46,244 nucleotides of DNA, taken from Prevotellaceae bacterium (lineage in GTDB: Bacteria > Bacteroidota > Bacteroidia > Bacteroidales > Bacteroidaceae). Of the stretch, positions 14,662 to 22,782 are shown in pieces (position 1 is the stretch's first letter; each line of letters begins with the position of its first letter). Below the pieces are notes generated by a model, which was not told the DNA's origin, did no database searches, and saw only the letters and a program-made list of their open reading frames with translations. A program made the translations under genes and the position numbers. The stretch covers positions 1 through 46,244 of the forward strand of contig JAQXRI010000076.1 of assembly GCA_029218445.1 (NCBI GenBank), in the 5' to 3' direction.

Positions 14662-17600
14662 ATCAGATACATCACGGGAATGATGAATCCGTTGAGTAGG
14701 GTGGAAGTCAGCAGTCCGCCGAGTATCACCTTGGCCATAGGGCTTTGTATCTCGTTGCCTGGCAGGTCGCCGCCCAATACCATAGGTATCAGCGCCAAAG
14801 CCGAAGTCAGAGCTGTCATCATAATCGGGTTGAGGCGGTCGGCCGAGCCTTTCATTACGCTCTCCATTGCCGACATGCCTGTTGCCCTCAGGTCGTTGTA
14901 GCGCGACACGAGCAGCATGCCGTTGCGTGTGGCAATGCCGAAGAGCGATATGAATCCTATAATCGACGGAATGCTCACCACGCCACTTGTCATCGCTATG
15001 GCCACTACGCCGCCAATGAGTGCCAACGGCAGATTGACCATAATCACGGCTGACTGGGTGATGTTGCGGAACTGGCTGAACAGCAGTAGGAATATGACCA
15101 GCAGAGCCACAATGGATGCAACGGTGAGAGTGCGCGACGCCGCCTGTTGGCTCTCAAACTGTCCGCCATATTCCACATGGTAGCCTTCGGGCAGAGTAAT
15201 GTCTTCGTCGATTACTTTCTTTATGTCGTTGACTACGCCCAGGAGGTCACGTCCTGCCACGTTGCACGAAACGACTATCTTGCGCTGTGCATTCTCGCGG
15301 TTGACGGTGTTGGGTCCTGCCGACGACGTCACCTCGGCAATGTTTTCCAGTGCCACCTTGCGTCCTCCGGCATCCACCATGAGGTGTTTTATTCCGTCGA
15401 TGCTCGTGCGATTGTCGTCGGCCACCTTTAGCGTCAGGTCGAATGTTTGGTTGCCTTCATACACCTGCGACACGACCCTTCCTTCAAGCAGCACTTCTAC
15501 CATCTCGGCAAACTGTGGCATTGTGATGCCATATTTAGCCAATATGGTGCGTCGTGGCTTTATAGTCAGCTGTGGCCTTTCCACCTGCTGCTCGACGTTA
15601 AGGTCGGCAATGCCGCTGATTCCGCTGATGCCGCTCTTTATCTCGTTGCCTATCTTGAACATCCTGTTAAGGTCGGCACCGAATATCTTAATGGCTATGC
15701 TGGCGCGTGTGCCTGAGAGCATGGCGTCGATGCGGTGGCTTATGGGCGAACCCACTTCAATGTTCACTCCGGGCAGCTCGCCCAGCTTGTGGCGAATGTC
15801 GTCGAGCAGCTCGTCCTTTGTCCGGCGGTCAAGCACGTAGGGAGCCTCTATCTCAGAAGTGTTTACGCCAAGTGCGTGTTCGTCCAGTTCGGCACGTCCG
15901 GTCTTTCGCCCCACGGCCTTTATCTCAGGAATGGTGAGCAGCAACTGTTCAGCCCGTCGTCCTATCTTGTCAGACTCTTCAAGCGATATGCCTGGCAGCG
16001 TGCTGACATTGATGGTCGTCGAGCCTTCGTTGAACGGTGGCAGGAAACTGCTGCCGAAGGTCATGAAAAGGGCCGTAGCCGCCACAAGGCCAACGCCCGT
16101 GGTCGCCACAACGGTGCGCTTGTGGTTGAGTGCCATGGCGAGAGCCTTCAGATAGCCTTCTTTCATCTTTCGTGAGAGGTAAGGCTCTTTGCCGGTGCCG
16201 TCGTTCGGCTTGCCTTTGGCCAAAAGATAGCTGCACATTACTGGAGTGAGCGTCAGCGCCACTATGGTTGAAGAGCATAGTGCCACGATGAAGGCTATGC
16301 CAAGAGGTTGCAGCATTCGGCCTTCCATGCCTGAGAGAAAGAAAATAGGCATGAAGCTGGCAATGATTATCAGTGTGGAGTTGAGTATGGGCATGCGCAC
16401 CTCTTTCGATGCCTCGAATATCACGTCCAATGCCTTTTGCCTTTCTTCGGCGGGCAAAAGGCGGTTTTCGCGCAGCCGCTTATACACATTCTCAACGTCA
16501 ACAATGGCGTCGTCAACCAGCGAACCTATGGCTATGCACATGCCGCCGAGGCTCATGGTGTTGATTGTCAGCCCAAGGGCGTGCAGGGCCACTATGGCTG
16601 CAAGGAGCGACAGTGGTATGGTGACAAGGGAAATGACGGTGGTGCGGACGTTCATTAGAAACAAAAACAGTACTACCACCACCAGGACACCACCTTCTAT
16701 CAGCGCATTGTTGACATTGTTGATGCTGCTTTCTATGAATCGTGACTGGCGATAGATGTCGGTGGTGAGCTTTACGTCGGCAGGCAGCGACTTCTGCAGG
16801 CCGGCAAGTGTAGAGTCGAGCTGTTTGGTAAGGTCAAGGGTCGATACGGCAGGCTGCTTTGTTATTGTCATCATTACGGCAGGCTTGCCGTTGTACGACG
16901 CTGTTCCCATGCGCGGTACACGGTTGCCTATGGTGACATTGGCAATGGCGTTGAGGCAGATGGGCATTCCGTCGGCATTACGTTTTACAACGGCTTCGCC
17001 CAGTTCGTAGGTGTCGGCTGTTGACAGCAGTCCGCGTATGATGTATTCATTGCCATATTCATACAGCGTTCCGGCGGCTACGTTGCGGTTCATGTCGCCA
17101 ACGGCTGCTATGGCTTCGTCAAGGCCTACACCGTAGTGCTTCATGCGCTCGGGGCTTAGTTGTATTTGGTATTCGCGTATGTCGCCGCCAAGGACGGCCA
17201 CTTGTGCCACTCCGCCCGTGGCCATGAGGCGAGGCCTTACGGTCCAGTCGGCCAGCGTACGGAGGTCTTGCAGCGTGGTAGAGTCGGAGGTGAGGGCAAC
17301 AAACATCAGCTCGCCAAGTATTGACGACTGCGGTCCTAAGGTAGGGCTGCCTACGCCTTTGGGCAGCGCACCGTTGATGGTTGCCAGTTTTTCGGTAACT
17401 ATCTGTCGGGCGCGATACACGTCGGCTCCCCAGTTGAATTCTACCCAGACTACCGAGAACCCATTGGTGGACGACGACCTGACGCGTCTAACGTCGGTAG
17501 CGCCATTGACGGCCGTTTCTATCGGGAAGGTGACGAGTCGTTCCACCTCTTCGGCCGCCATGCCCTTAGCTTCGGTCATTACTACCACAGTAGGGGCGTT

Positions 17601-17726
17601 GAGGTCGGGAAAGACGTCAACCTCCATGTTTGTGGCGGTGTGAAGTCCGCCTATGGTAAGCAGCACTCCGACAATTAGCACAAACAGCCTGTTGTCGAGT
17701 GAGAATCTGATAATTCTGTTCAGCAT
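14637..17726 (-). CDS. Heavy-metal efflux RND pump (CusA/CzcA family)
   Basis: A 1029-residue inner-membrane proton-driven transporter of the heavy-metal RND family. It begins with the first helix (NRLFVLIVGVLLTIGGL) and the porter-domain signature MEVDVFPDLNAPTVVVMTEAKGMAAEEVERLV. The central membrane block carries the acidic relay motif IGSLVDDAIVDVEN, and a second set of helices begins at KRTVVATTGVGLVAATALF. The pair AMLSGTRASIAIKIFG lies at the position of the CusA metal-site Met. The variant SLVDDAIVDVEN differs from the typical CusA motif, so the metal (Cu, Zn, Co, Ni) is unresolved. Its normal end MYLIVEV runs into the tract repeat, which supplies the stop. It lies 12 bases after the adaptor gene, in one operon. 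Confidence 0.9.
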   Translation of the reverse strand: MLNRIIRFSLDNRLFVLIVGVLLTIGGLHTATNMEVDVFPDLNAPTVVVMTEAKGMAAEEVERLVTFPIETAVNGATDVRRVRSSSTNGFSVVWVEFNWGADVYRARQIVTEKLATINGALPKGVGSPTLGPQSSILGELMFVALTSDSTTLQDLRTLADWTVRPRLMATGGVAQVAVLGGDIREYQIQLSPERMKHYGVGLDEAIAAVGDMNRNVAAGTLYEYGNEYIIRGLLSTADTYELGEAVVKRNADGMPICLNAIANVTIGNRVPRMGTASYNGKPAVMMTITKQPAVSTLDLTKQLDSTLAGLQKSLPADVKLTTDIYRQSRFIESSINNVNNALIEGGVLVVVVLFLFLMNVRTTVISLVTIPLSLLAAIVALHALGLTINTMSLGGMCIAIGSLVDDAIVDVENVYKRLRENRLLPAEERQKALDVIFEASKEVRMPILNSTLIIIASFMPIFFLSGMEGRMLQPLGIAFIVALCSSTIVALTLTPVMCSYLLAKGKPNDGTGKEPYLSRKMKEGYLKALAMALNHKRTVVATTGVGLVAATALFMTFGSSFLPPFNEGSTTINVSTLPGISLEESDKIGRRAEQLLLTIPEIKAVGRKTGRAELDEHALGVNTSEIEAPYVLDRRTKDELLDDIRHKLGELPGVNIEVGSPISHRIDAMLSGTRASIAIKIFGADLNRMFKIGNEIKSGISGISGIADLNVEQQVERPQLTIKPRRTILAKYGITMPQFAEMVEVLLEGRVVSQVYEGNQTFDLTLKVADDNRTSIDGIKHLMVDAGGRKVALENIAEVTSSAGPNTVNRENAQRKIVVSCNVAGRDLLGVVNDIKKVIDEDITLPEGYHVEYGGQFESQQAASRTLTVASIVALLVIFLLLFSQFRNITQSAVIMVNLPLALIGGVVAIAMTSGVVSIPSIIGFISLFGIATRNGMLLVSRYNDLRATGMSAMESVMKGSADRLNPIMMTALTSALALIPMVLGGDLPGNEIQSPMAKVILGGLLTSTLLNGFIIPVMYLIVEVRGEK

Positions 17727-17738
17727 GTCGGTTGAGTT

Positions 17739-18908
17739 TTAGTGGTTGTGACTATGGCCTTCGGGTATCACCGCCGATGCAGCGGCAAGCTTTACTTGGT
17801 ATGCACCCTTGCTCACCACCGCCTCGCCTTCTTTCAAACCCGAGATTATTTCGGTGCGCAGGCCGTCGGTTTGTCCTATTTTCACTTCGCGCTTCTCAAA
17901 CACGCCTTCGTCATTGTGCTTATGGCCTTCCTCTTTTATATATATATAATGTGTACCCTGTTCTTCAGTAAGGGCGGAGGTTGGCACCGAGATGACGTTC
18001 TTCCTGACCTTCAAAAGCAGAAAGACCTCAACAAACGAGCCGGGCACTATGGCGCCAACATTGTCCATCTCGAATGTGGCGGGCAGGTAGGCCGAGCCTT
18101 CGGGCAGTGTGCGGCTGTAGGACACGAGGCGTCCGTTGATGTCGGCAAGTCTATATACCTTGTCGTCGCCCGTAGTGCGGAAGTTGGCCCCGTTGATGTT
18201 CTTCATGTCCTTATAGGCACATTCCGGCACGTCAACCTTCAGCTGCAGTCGGCGGTCTTGCGTAATGGTGGCAATGGGGTCGCCAACGTCCACGTAGTCG
18301 CCGCTCTTCACCATAAGCGTCTTTACATATCCGCCCATGCCGGCGGCAATGCTTGTTTGTCCGTCGCGTGTTTGCTTTGCAATGCCCCTGTAAGAAGCCC
18401 GAGCCGTCTGGAAGTTCAGTTTTGCCTGTTCGTAATCGCGTTGCGACACAATCTTGTCGTCAACGAGGTCCTTCATTCTCTCCAATTCCTTTTTTGCCGC
18501 CTCAAAAGCAGCCTTGGCCTTTGCCGTAGGGTCGCCGTCCTGCAGGTTGCGTGCCGTTACGGTGGCTATGGTCTGTCCTTTGCCTATTGGTGAGCCCTCG
18601 CTCATCGAAGGGTTGGCAATCCTTATTATTCCGCTTGCCGTTGCGGCTATGGTTTGTTCGTCGCCTTGCGGCCGTCCTATTTGTCCTGCTGCCTTCATCA
18701 CAGCCATAAAGTCGGCTGCCTTGGCCGTTTCGGTTTTCACTCCGGCCTTTTCCATCTGTTCGGTGGTCATTATTATTTCTCCGGCATGTTCTCCGTGTGC
18801 TTCGTGTTCGTCAGCTTCATGGTCGTGGCCATGGTCATGGTCTCCCGACGAGCAGGCTACAAGGCAGCCGGCCATCATCGTGAGTAGCATAATATTGTAT
18901 TTTTTCAT
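17739..18908 (-). CDS. RND periplasmic adaptor lipoprotein, His-rich
   Basis: A 389-residue membrane-fusion (HlyD/CusB/CzcB family) subunit linking the RND pump with the outer-membrane factor. A lipoprotein signal ends at Cys19 (LLTMMAGCLVAC). The mature N-terminus is strikingly His/Glu-rich (SSGDHDHGHDHEADEHEAH), as is the C-terminus (PEGHSHNH), suggesting metal capture in the periplasm. Next come the lipoyl half (ATASGIIRIANPSMSEGSPIGKGQTIATV), a helical hairpin (about 130-190, AFEAAKKELERMKDLVDDKIVSQRDYEQAK), the second lipoyl half (GGYVKTLMVKSGDYVDVGDPIATI), a beta-barrel and a membrane-proximal domain (GQTDGLRTEIISGLKEGEAVV). The spacing of 12 bases to the pump gene supports co-translation. 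The His tracts favour Zn, Co, Ni or Cu over monovalent silver. Confidence 0.9.
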   Translation of the reverse strand: MKKYNIMLLTMMAGCLVACSSGDHDHGHDHEADEHEAHGEHAGEIIMTTEQMEKAGVKTETAKAADFMAVMKAAGQIGRPQGDEQTIAATASGIIRIANPSMSEGSPIGKGQTIATVTARNLQDGDPTAKAKAAFEAAKKELERMKDLVDDKIVSQRDYEQAKLNFQTARASYRGIAKQTRDGQTSIAAGMGGYVKTLMVKSGDYVDVGDPIATITQDRRLQLKVDVPECAYKDMKNINGANFRTTGDDKVYRLADINGRLVSYSRTLPEGSAYLPATFEMDNVGAIVPGSFVEVFLLLKVRKNVISVPTSALTEEQGTHYIYIKEEGHKHNDEGVFEKREVKIGQTDGLRTEIISGLKEGEAVVSKGAYQVKLAAASAVIPEGHSHNH

Positions 18909-18953
18909 GATGTTGTTTTTCTTGTTTACGATTACTTAATTGTCAAAAAGTGG

Positions 18954-19364
18954 TCAAATCGCAAACAAAGGCGGGGCACGAAGGCCAAGGGTTGTTCCGT
19001 GACGTGCTGATTCATAGCATGTTGACCTTTTTACATTTCGTTTAATAACACTTGTGTCAACATCCTCTACACGCCATTCGTAGCCAAGCAGCGTCAGCAG
19101 TGGCAGTAGATAAAGGTCGGACGAGATGCGTGTTTCGTGGCCTTTTATGTCATACCATTGTGAACTTTTGTCGCACGAAGTGCAGCCTTCGCCCGGCTGT
19201 TGGCTTTGATGCTCAGTATGCTCGTCGTTGATGGCATCGTCCAATTCACATCTCTCCATAATCATACACACCACCTCACCATGATGATGATGTGGAATCA
19301 TAGGAGCGATGAGCATGGCCATCACCCCAATGGTCCAAACGATTATGTTTGCCAATCGTCGCAT
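18954..19364 (-). CDS. Small His/Cys-rich protein heading the metal efflux operon
   Basis: A 136-residue protein I do not recognise with certainty. A hydrophobic N-terminal segment (IIVWTIGVMAMLIAPMI) is followed at once by PHHHHGEVVCMIMERCELDD. A second cluster, DEHTEHQSQQPGEGCTSCDK, contains CTSC, and the remainder is less conserved in appearance. With one membrane segment or uncleaved signal and two His/Cys groups it looks like a periplasmic metal-binding or sensing partner of the pump. It lies 45 bases before the adaptor gene and 28 bases after rsmA, all on the minus strand. Similar small proteins preceding Cus/Czc genes occur in Bacteroidales; a DUF6769-type assignment is possible but from memory. 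The last 30 residues (RSTCYESARHGTTLGL) may be a loosely constrained tail. Confidence 0.65.
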   Translation of the reverse strand: MRRLANIIVWTIGVMAMLIAPMIPHHHHGEVVCMIMERCELDDAINDEHTEHQSQQPGEGCTSCDKSSQWYDIKGHETRISSDLYLLPLLTLLGYEWRVEDVDTSVIKRNVKRSTCYESARHGTTLGLRAPPLFAI

Positions 19365-19392
19365 GCCTTTAATTCTTTAATATTTTAATTCT

Positions 19393-20187
19393 TTAAATAC
19401 CAAGTGCATCCTGCACTTTGTTAGTTAGTTCGACAAACTGCTGTATTGTCAACTGTTCGGGGCGTTTTGTCATTATGTCCTGCTGGAAAAAGTCGTCAGG
19501 CACCGAATGTCCCGCAAACAGCGGCTTCATGCTCACGCGCAGCATCTTGCGTCGTTGGTTGAACACGGTCTTTACCACGCGCTTAAACAGCACCTCGTCG
19601 CAACCGAGTTCTGTGGCCGAGTTGCGCGTCATCCTTATTACTGCGCTCTTCACCTTTGGAGGAGGGTTGAACACGCCTTCGTCAACGGTGAACAGGTATT
19701 CTACATCGTACCATGCCTGAATCAATACGCTGAGAATGCCGTAAGCCTTGTTGCCTGGTGCCGAAGCCATGCGCTGTGCCACTTCGCGTTGTATCATGCC
19801 CGTGCAGCACGGTATCAGGTCTTTGTTGTCGAGCATCTTGAAGAATATCTGTGATGAAATGTCGTAGGGATAGTTGCCCGTCAAAACAAACTGCTTTCCG
19901 TCAAACACCTTCGACAAGTCCATTCTGAGGAAGTCTTCACCTAATACATTATCGCGCAGGCGCGGAAAATGTTCGTTGAGGTATTCTACCGACTCCGTGT
20001 CGATTTCCACTACCTTCATAGGCCTTGGCTTCTCCATTAAATATTGTGTAAGAACTCCCATGCCTGGTCCCACTTCCAATACAGGAATGTCAGGACAGAC
20101 ATCAACCGTGTCGGCAATTCGCTTTGCTATGCTAAGGTCGGTCAGGAAGTGCTGGCCGAGGTTTTTCTTTGGACGAACTTGTTTCAT
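19393..20187 (-). CDS. rsmA: 16S rRNA dimethyladenosine transferase (KsgA)
   Basis: A 264-residue SAM-dependent enzyme that dimethylates two adjacent adenines near the 3' end of 16S rRNA during 30S maturation. Motifs in order are KKNLGQHFLTDLSIAKRI at the N-terminus, the SAM-binding VLEVGPGMGVLTQYL, the acidic VEIDTESVEYL, and the catalytic NYPYDISSQIF (the NLPY-type motif, here NYPY as is usual in Bacteroidetes). FNPPPKVKSAVIRM starts the C-terminal helical domain. Length is normal (about 260-273). The start at 20187 gives the standard beginning MKQVRPKKNLGQHF. The metal-efflux operon begins 28 bases after its stop without a visible terminator, so read-through from rsmA is possible. Confidence 0.95.
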   Translation of the reverse strand: MKQVRPKKNLGQHFLTDLSIAKRIADTVDVCPDIPVLEVGPGMGVLTQYLMEKPRPMKVVEIDTESVEYLNEHFPRLRDNVLGEDFLRMDLSKVFDGKQFVLTGNYPYDISSQIFFKMLDNKDLIPCCTGMIQREVAQRMASAPGNKAYGILSVLIQAWYDVEYLFTVDEGVFNPPPKVKSAVIRMTRNSATELGCDEVLFKRVVKTVFNQRRKMLRVSMKPLFAGHSVPDDFFQQDIMTKRPEQLTIQQFVELTNKVQDALGI

Positions 20188-20226
20188 TTTTTTTCTATTT
20201 ATAGAGTAATGAATCTTTTTAGTTAA

Positions 20227-20345
20227 GAGTGATGAGTGAAGAGTGATGAGTTGTGATTACCGTTAAGTCATCCATTCTGCGCAGTTAAGTAATCATAACT
20301 CTTCACTTTTCACTCATAACTCTTCCACTCTTCACTCATAACTCT
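20227..20345. repeat. GA/CT tract hairpin between tRNA-Gln and rsmA
   Basis: Bases 20227-20260 (GAGTGATGAGTGAAGAG...) pair with 20289-20322 at 30 of 34 positions around a 28-base loop. A further pyrimidine stretch of the type CTCTTCACTCATAA continues to about 20345. The architecture (purine arm, spacer, pyrimidine arm) is the same as at 9357-9536, with a GAGTGA-type unit. Confidence 0.7.
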
Positions 20346-20380
20346 TCACTAAAGATACTTTCGAACCCTCCTTCTTGTTT

Positions 20381-20416
20381 AAAAAGAAAGAGCGCAACCT
20401 TGATGATTGCGCTCTT
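20381..20416 (-). terminator. Terminator of tRNA-Gln
   Basis: On the minus strand a 10-bp perfect stem (20407-20416 with 20388-20397, AAGAGCGCAA type) and a 9-base loop are followed by TTCTTTTT. It begins five bases after the tRNA 3' end. Confidence 0.85.
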
Positions 20417-20421
20417 CTGTG

Positions 20422-20492
20422 TTGGGATACCCGGACTCGAACCAGGAAAGGCAGGACCAGAATCTGCAGTGTTACCATTACACCATATCCCA
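20422..20492 (-). tRNA. tRNA-Gln (anticodon CTG)
   Basis: The minus strand folds as a tRNA of 71 bases. The acceptor stem is TGGGATA/TATCCCA with discriminator A, the D arm is GTGT-AATGGTA-ACAC, and the anticodon arm is GCAGA-TTCTGGT-CCTGC with anticodon CTG. The T arm is CCTGG-TTCGAGT-CCGGG. One A-C mismatch closes the anticodon stem. The weak T-A first acceptor pair is a known tRNA-Gln feature. No CCA is encoded. A promoter upstream and a terminator downstream make it a single-gene unit. Confidence 0.93.
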
Positions 20493-20531
20493 ATGTTTGT
20501 TTGCTTTTGGTTTATTGCCTTATTGCGAGTG

Positions 20532-20563
20532 CAAAGGTACGGACTTTTCCCGAAACCTCCAAA
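20532..20563 (-). promoter_or_regulatory. Predicted tRNA-Gln promoter
   Basis: On the minus strand TTTG (20560-20563) and TACCTTTG (20532-20539) are separated by 20 bases, a full consensus match, 40 bases before the tRNA 5' end. Confidence 0.7.
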
Positions 20564-20619
20564 CTTTTTTCCAACTTTTTTCAAGAAACAGCGAAATATT
20601 TCTTCTTTTATTACAAAAT

Positions 20620-20666
20620 GGCTGCAAAATTTGCTGGTTTCAGACTTTTGTTGTAATTTTGCAGCC
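20620..20666 (+). promoter_or_regulatory. Promoter of TonB receptor gene inside an inverted repeat
   Basis: TTTG (20630-20633) and TAATTTTG (20654-20661) with a 20-base spacer fit the Bacteroidetes consensus. A perfect 11-bp inverted repeat, GGCTGCAAAAT (20620-20630) and ATTTTGCAGCC (20656-20666), covers the ends of both promoter elements, which suggests an operator. Confidence 0.6.
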
Positions 20667-20702
20667 GTTTTTTATAACAATAATCTTTTTATTAATTAAA
20701 CA

Positions 20703-22775
20703 ATGTACAACAACAATTCAAACAAGAAGCAGGGCGTATTTGTGTTCAAGCGTTTTGGACGCAAAGGCTATTCGCTGTTTGCTGTGCTTGGTCGGGTGGT
20801 TGTAGTTGGCGTACTTAGCGTAGCCACGCTTTCGCATTCGCGTGCCGAGGGTGTAGGCGTGAAGCCAGTTGTCAATGGCGACTCCATTTCGGCCAACACC
20901 GACCGCGAGCTGATGCTTGAGGAAGTGAGTGTCACCGGCTCACGTGCGCCGCTTACACGCGCCCAAGCTGCGAGAATGGTTACTGTACTGGAGCGTGCCG
21001 ACATTCAGGCGGCTCCGGTGCAAAGTGTTAACGATTTGCTGAAATATGCCGCCAGCGTTGATGTCCGCCAGCGTGGACCTATTGGAGCGCAGACAGACAT
21101 TGGCATACGAGGAGGCAACTACGAGCAAATTACAATTCTTCTTAACGGCATCAACATCTGCGACCCGCAGACAGGACACAATGCCTTTGATTTTCCCGTT
21201 GACATTAGTGAGATCGAGCGCATAGAAGTGCTCGAAGGCCCGGCAGGACGCGTCTATGGAACGTCGTCGTTGCTTGGAGCCATCAACATTGTCACCCGTC
21301 CGCGCTCAAAGTCGAGCGTGTCGGCTCATGTCGAGGGCGGCAGTTATGGTTATCTGTCGGCTGGAGCAAGAGCAAATGTTGCCAATGGAAAATGGAACAA
21401 CCAGATTTCGGGTAGTTACTCCCGTTCTGACGGCTATCAGCGCAACAGTGGCGGAGGACTTAATTCTGACTACAGCGGAGGCAAGGCTTTCTATCAGGGC
21501 ATGTACGACGATGCCGACATCAACGTTAGTTGGCACGCCGGCTTGAGCACAAAAGACTATGGCTCAAACACATTCTACGGAATGAAGTGGGACGACCAGT
21601 TTGAGCATACTCTCAAGACCTATACGGCCTTGCAGGCAGACACAAAGAAGGGAAAGTTCCATCTGAAACCGTCAATTTATTGGAATCATTCCTACGACCG
21701 CTTTGAACTGTTCCGTGGAGCCGCCGAAAAATATCCTTTCAACTATCATCGCAGCGACATCTTTGGTGTTAACCTCAACGGCTATTTCGACTGGATGCTC
21801 GGACGCACGGCCATAGGTGCTGAACTGCGCAATGAAGACCTCTTGAGCGGCAATCTCGGCGAGCCGCTCGACAATCCGCACCATATCAGCGGTACCGACC
21901 GCTATTATGACCATGGCATCAACCGTACCAACATCAGCTTTGTGCTTGAACACAACATCCTGCTTAACAGGTTTACGCTTTCGGCAGGACTTGTTGCCGT
22001 GAAAAACACATGGAACGGAATGAACATGAAAGTTTATCCCGGTGTAGATGCAAGCTACCGCATAGGCAACAACCTCAAGGTATATGCTTCATACAACACC
22101 TCGCTGCGCATGCCTTCCATTACCGAACTCTACTATTCGGTGGGTGGCCACGTGGCCGACAAGAACTTGAAGCCTGAAGAGGTGAGTGCGCTGGAGGGCG
22201 GACTTAAATATTCGGATGGCGGCATTACGGCACAGGCCAGCGTTTATCACAACAACTGGAAAAACATGATTGACTGGATACGTTATACGGCCGATGGTGC
22301 CGACGCTCCGTGGCAGTCGGTCAATTTCACAGAAGTCAAGGCTACAGGCTTTGAGGCGCAGTTGGCACTCAACTTCCGCAGAATGTTGCCAGCCCAACGC
22401 GTGCTGAAGTCGTTGAGCGCGTCATACAACTATCTGTTCCAGAACAAGGACATCGACGATACGGTAGAAAGCAAATATTCACTCGAATACCTGCGCCATA
22501 AGCTCGTGGCCAACATGCAACTCAACATCTGGAGCCGCCTCGACCTTGGACTTAACTTCCGTTGGCAGGACCGCCGTGGCGTATATACCGATTTCGACGG
22601 TGGGGTGAAGGACTATTCACCTTATTCTATTATGGACGCGCGTCTTTCATGGACAGCTCCAAACTACAAACTGTATGTCGAGGCCAACAACATTTTCGAC
22701 AAGACATACATCGACTATGGCTGTGTGCCACAACCAGGGGCCTGGTTCATAGCTGGAACTGCCATTGAAATATAA
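20703..22775 (+). CDS. TonB-dependent outer membrane receptor (BtuB-like)
   Basis: A 690-residue outer-membrane receptor for energy-coupled uptake. A long signal segment (hydrophobic VVVVGVLSVATLS, cleavage near residue 48 after HSRA) precedes a TonB-box-like stretch (LMLEEVSVTGSR). The plug domain follows: VNDLLKYAASVDVRQRGPIGAQTDIGIRGGNYEQITILLNGI and VLEGPAGRVYGTSSLLGAINIVT. The rest is a 22-strand barrel rich in aromatic alternation, ending in GAWFIAGTAIEI. It lacks the N-terminal carboxypeptidase-like domain of SusC proteins and resembles the BtuB/FepA group. No cobalamin riboswitch was seen, so the ligand (B12, heme, siderophore) is open; nrdJ, a B12-dependent enzyme, lies 2.1 kb downstream. 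The stop is 7 bases from the end of the opposing YeiH gene. Confidence 0.88.
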   Translation: MYNNNSNKKQGVFVFKRFGRKGYSLFAVLGRVVVVGVLSVATLSHSRAEGVGVKPVVNGDSISANTDRELMLEEVSVTGSRAPLTRAQAARMVTVLERADIQAAPVQSVNDLLKYAASVDVRQRGPIGAQTDIGIRGGNYEQITILLNGINICDPQTGHNAFDFPVDISEIERIEVLEGPAGRVYGTSSLLGAINIVTRPRSKSSVSAHVEGGSYGYLSAGARANVANGKWNNQISGSYSRSDGYQRNSGGGLNSDYSGGKAFYQGMYDDADINVSWHAGLSTKDYGSNTFYGMKWDDQFEHTLKTYTALQADTKKGKFHLKPSIYWNHSYDRFELFRGAAEKYPFNYHRSDIFGVNLNGYFDWMLGRTAIGAELRNEDLLSGNLGEPLDNPHHISGTDRYYDHGINRTNISFVLEHNILLNRFTLSAGLVAVKNTWNGMNMKVYPGVDASYRIGNNLKVYASYNTSLRMPSITELYYSVGGHVADKNLKPEEVSALEGGLKYSDGGITAQASVYHNNWKNMIDWIRYTADGADAPWQSVNFTEVKATGFEAQLALNFRRMLPAQRVLKSLSASYNYLFQNKDIDDTVESKYSLEYLRHKLVANMQLNIWSRLDLGLNFRWQDRRGVYTDFDGGVKDYSPYSIMDARLSWTAPNYKLYVEANNIFDKTYIDYGCVPQPGAWFIAGTAIEI

Positions 22776-22782
22776 TTGCGCA

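Noticed and set aside
20336..20584. Open frames across the tRNA-Gln region
   Set aside because: They read through a tRNA with its own promoter and terminator and have no protein-like features.
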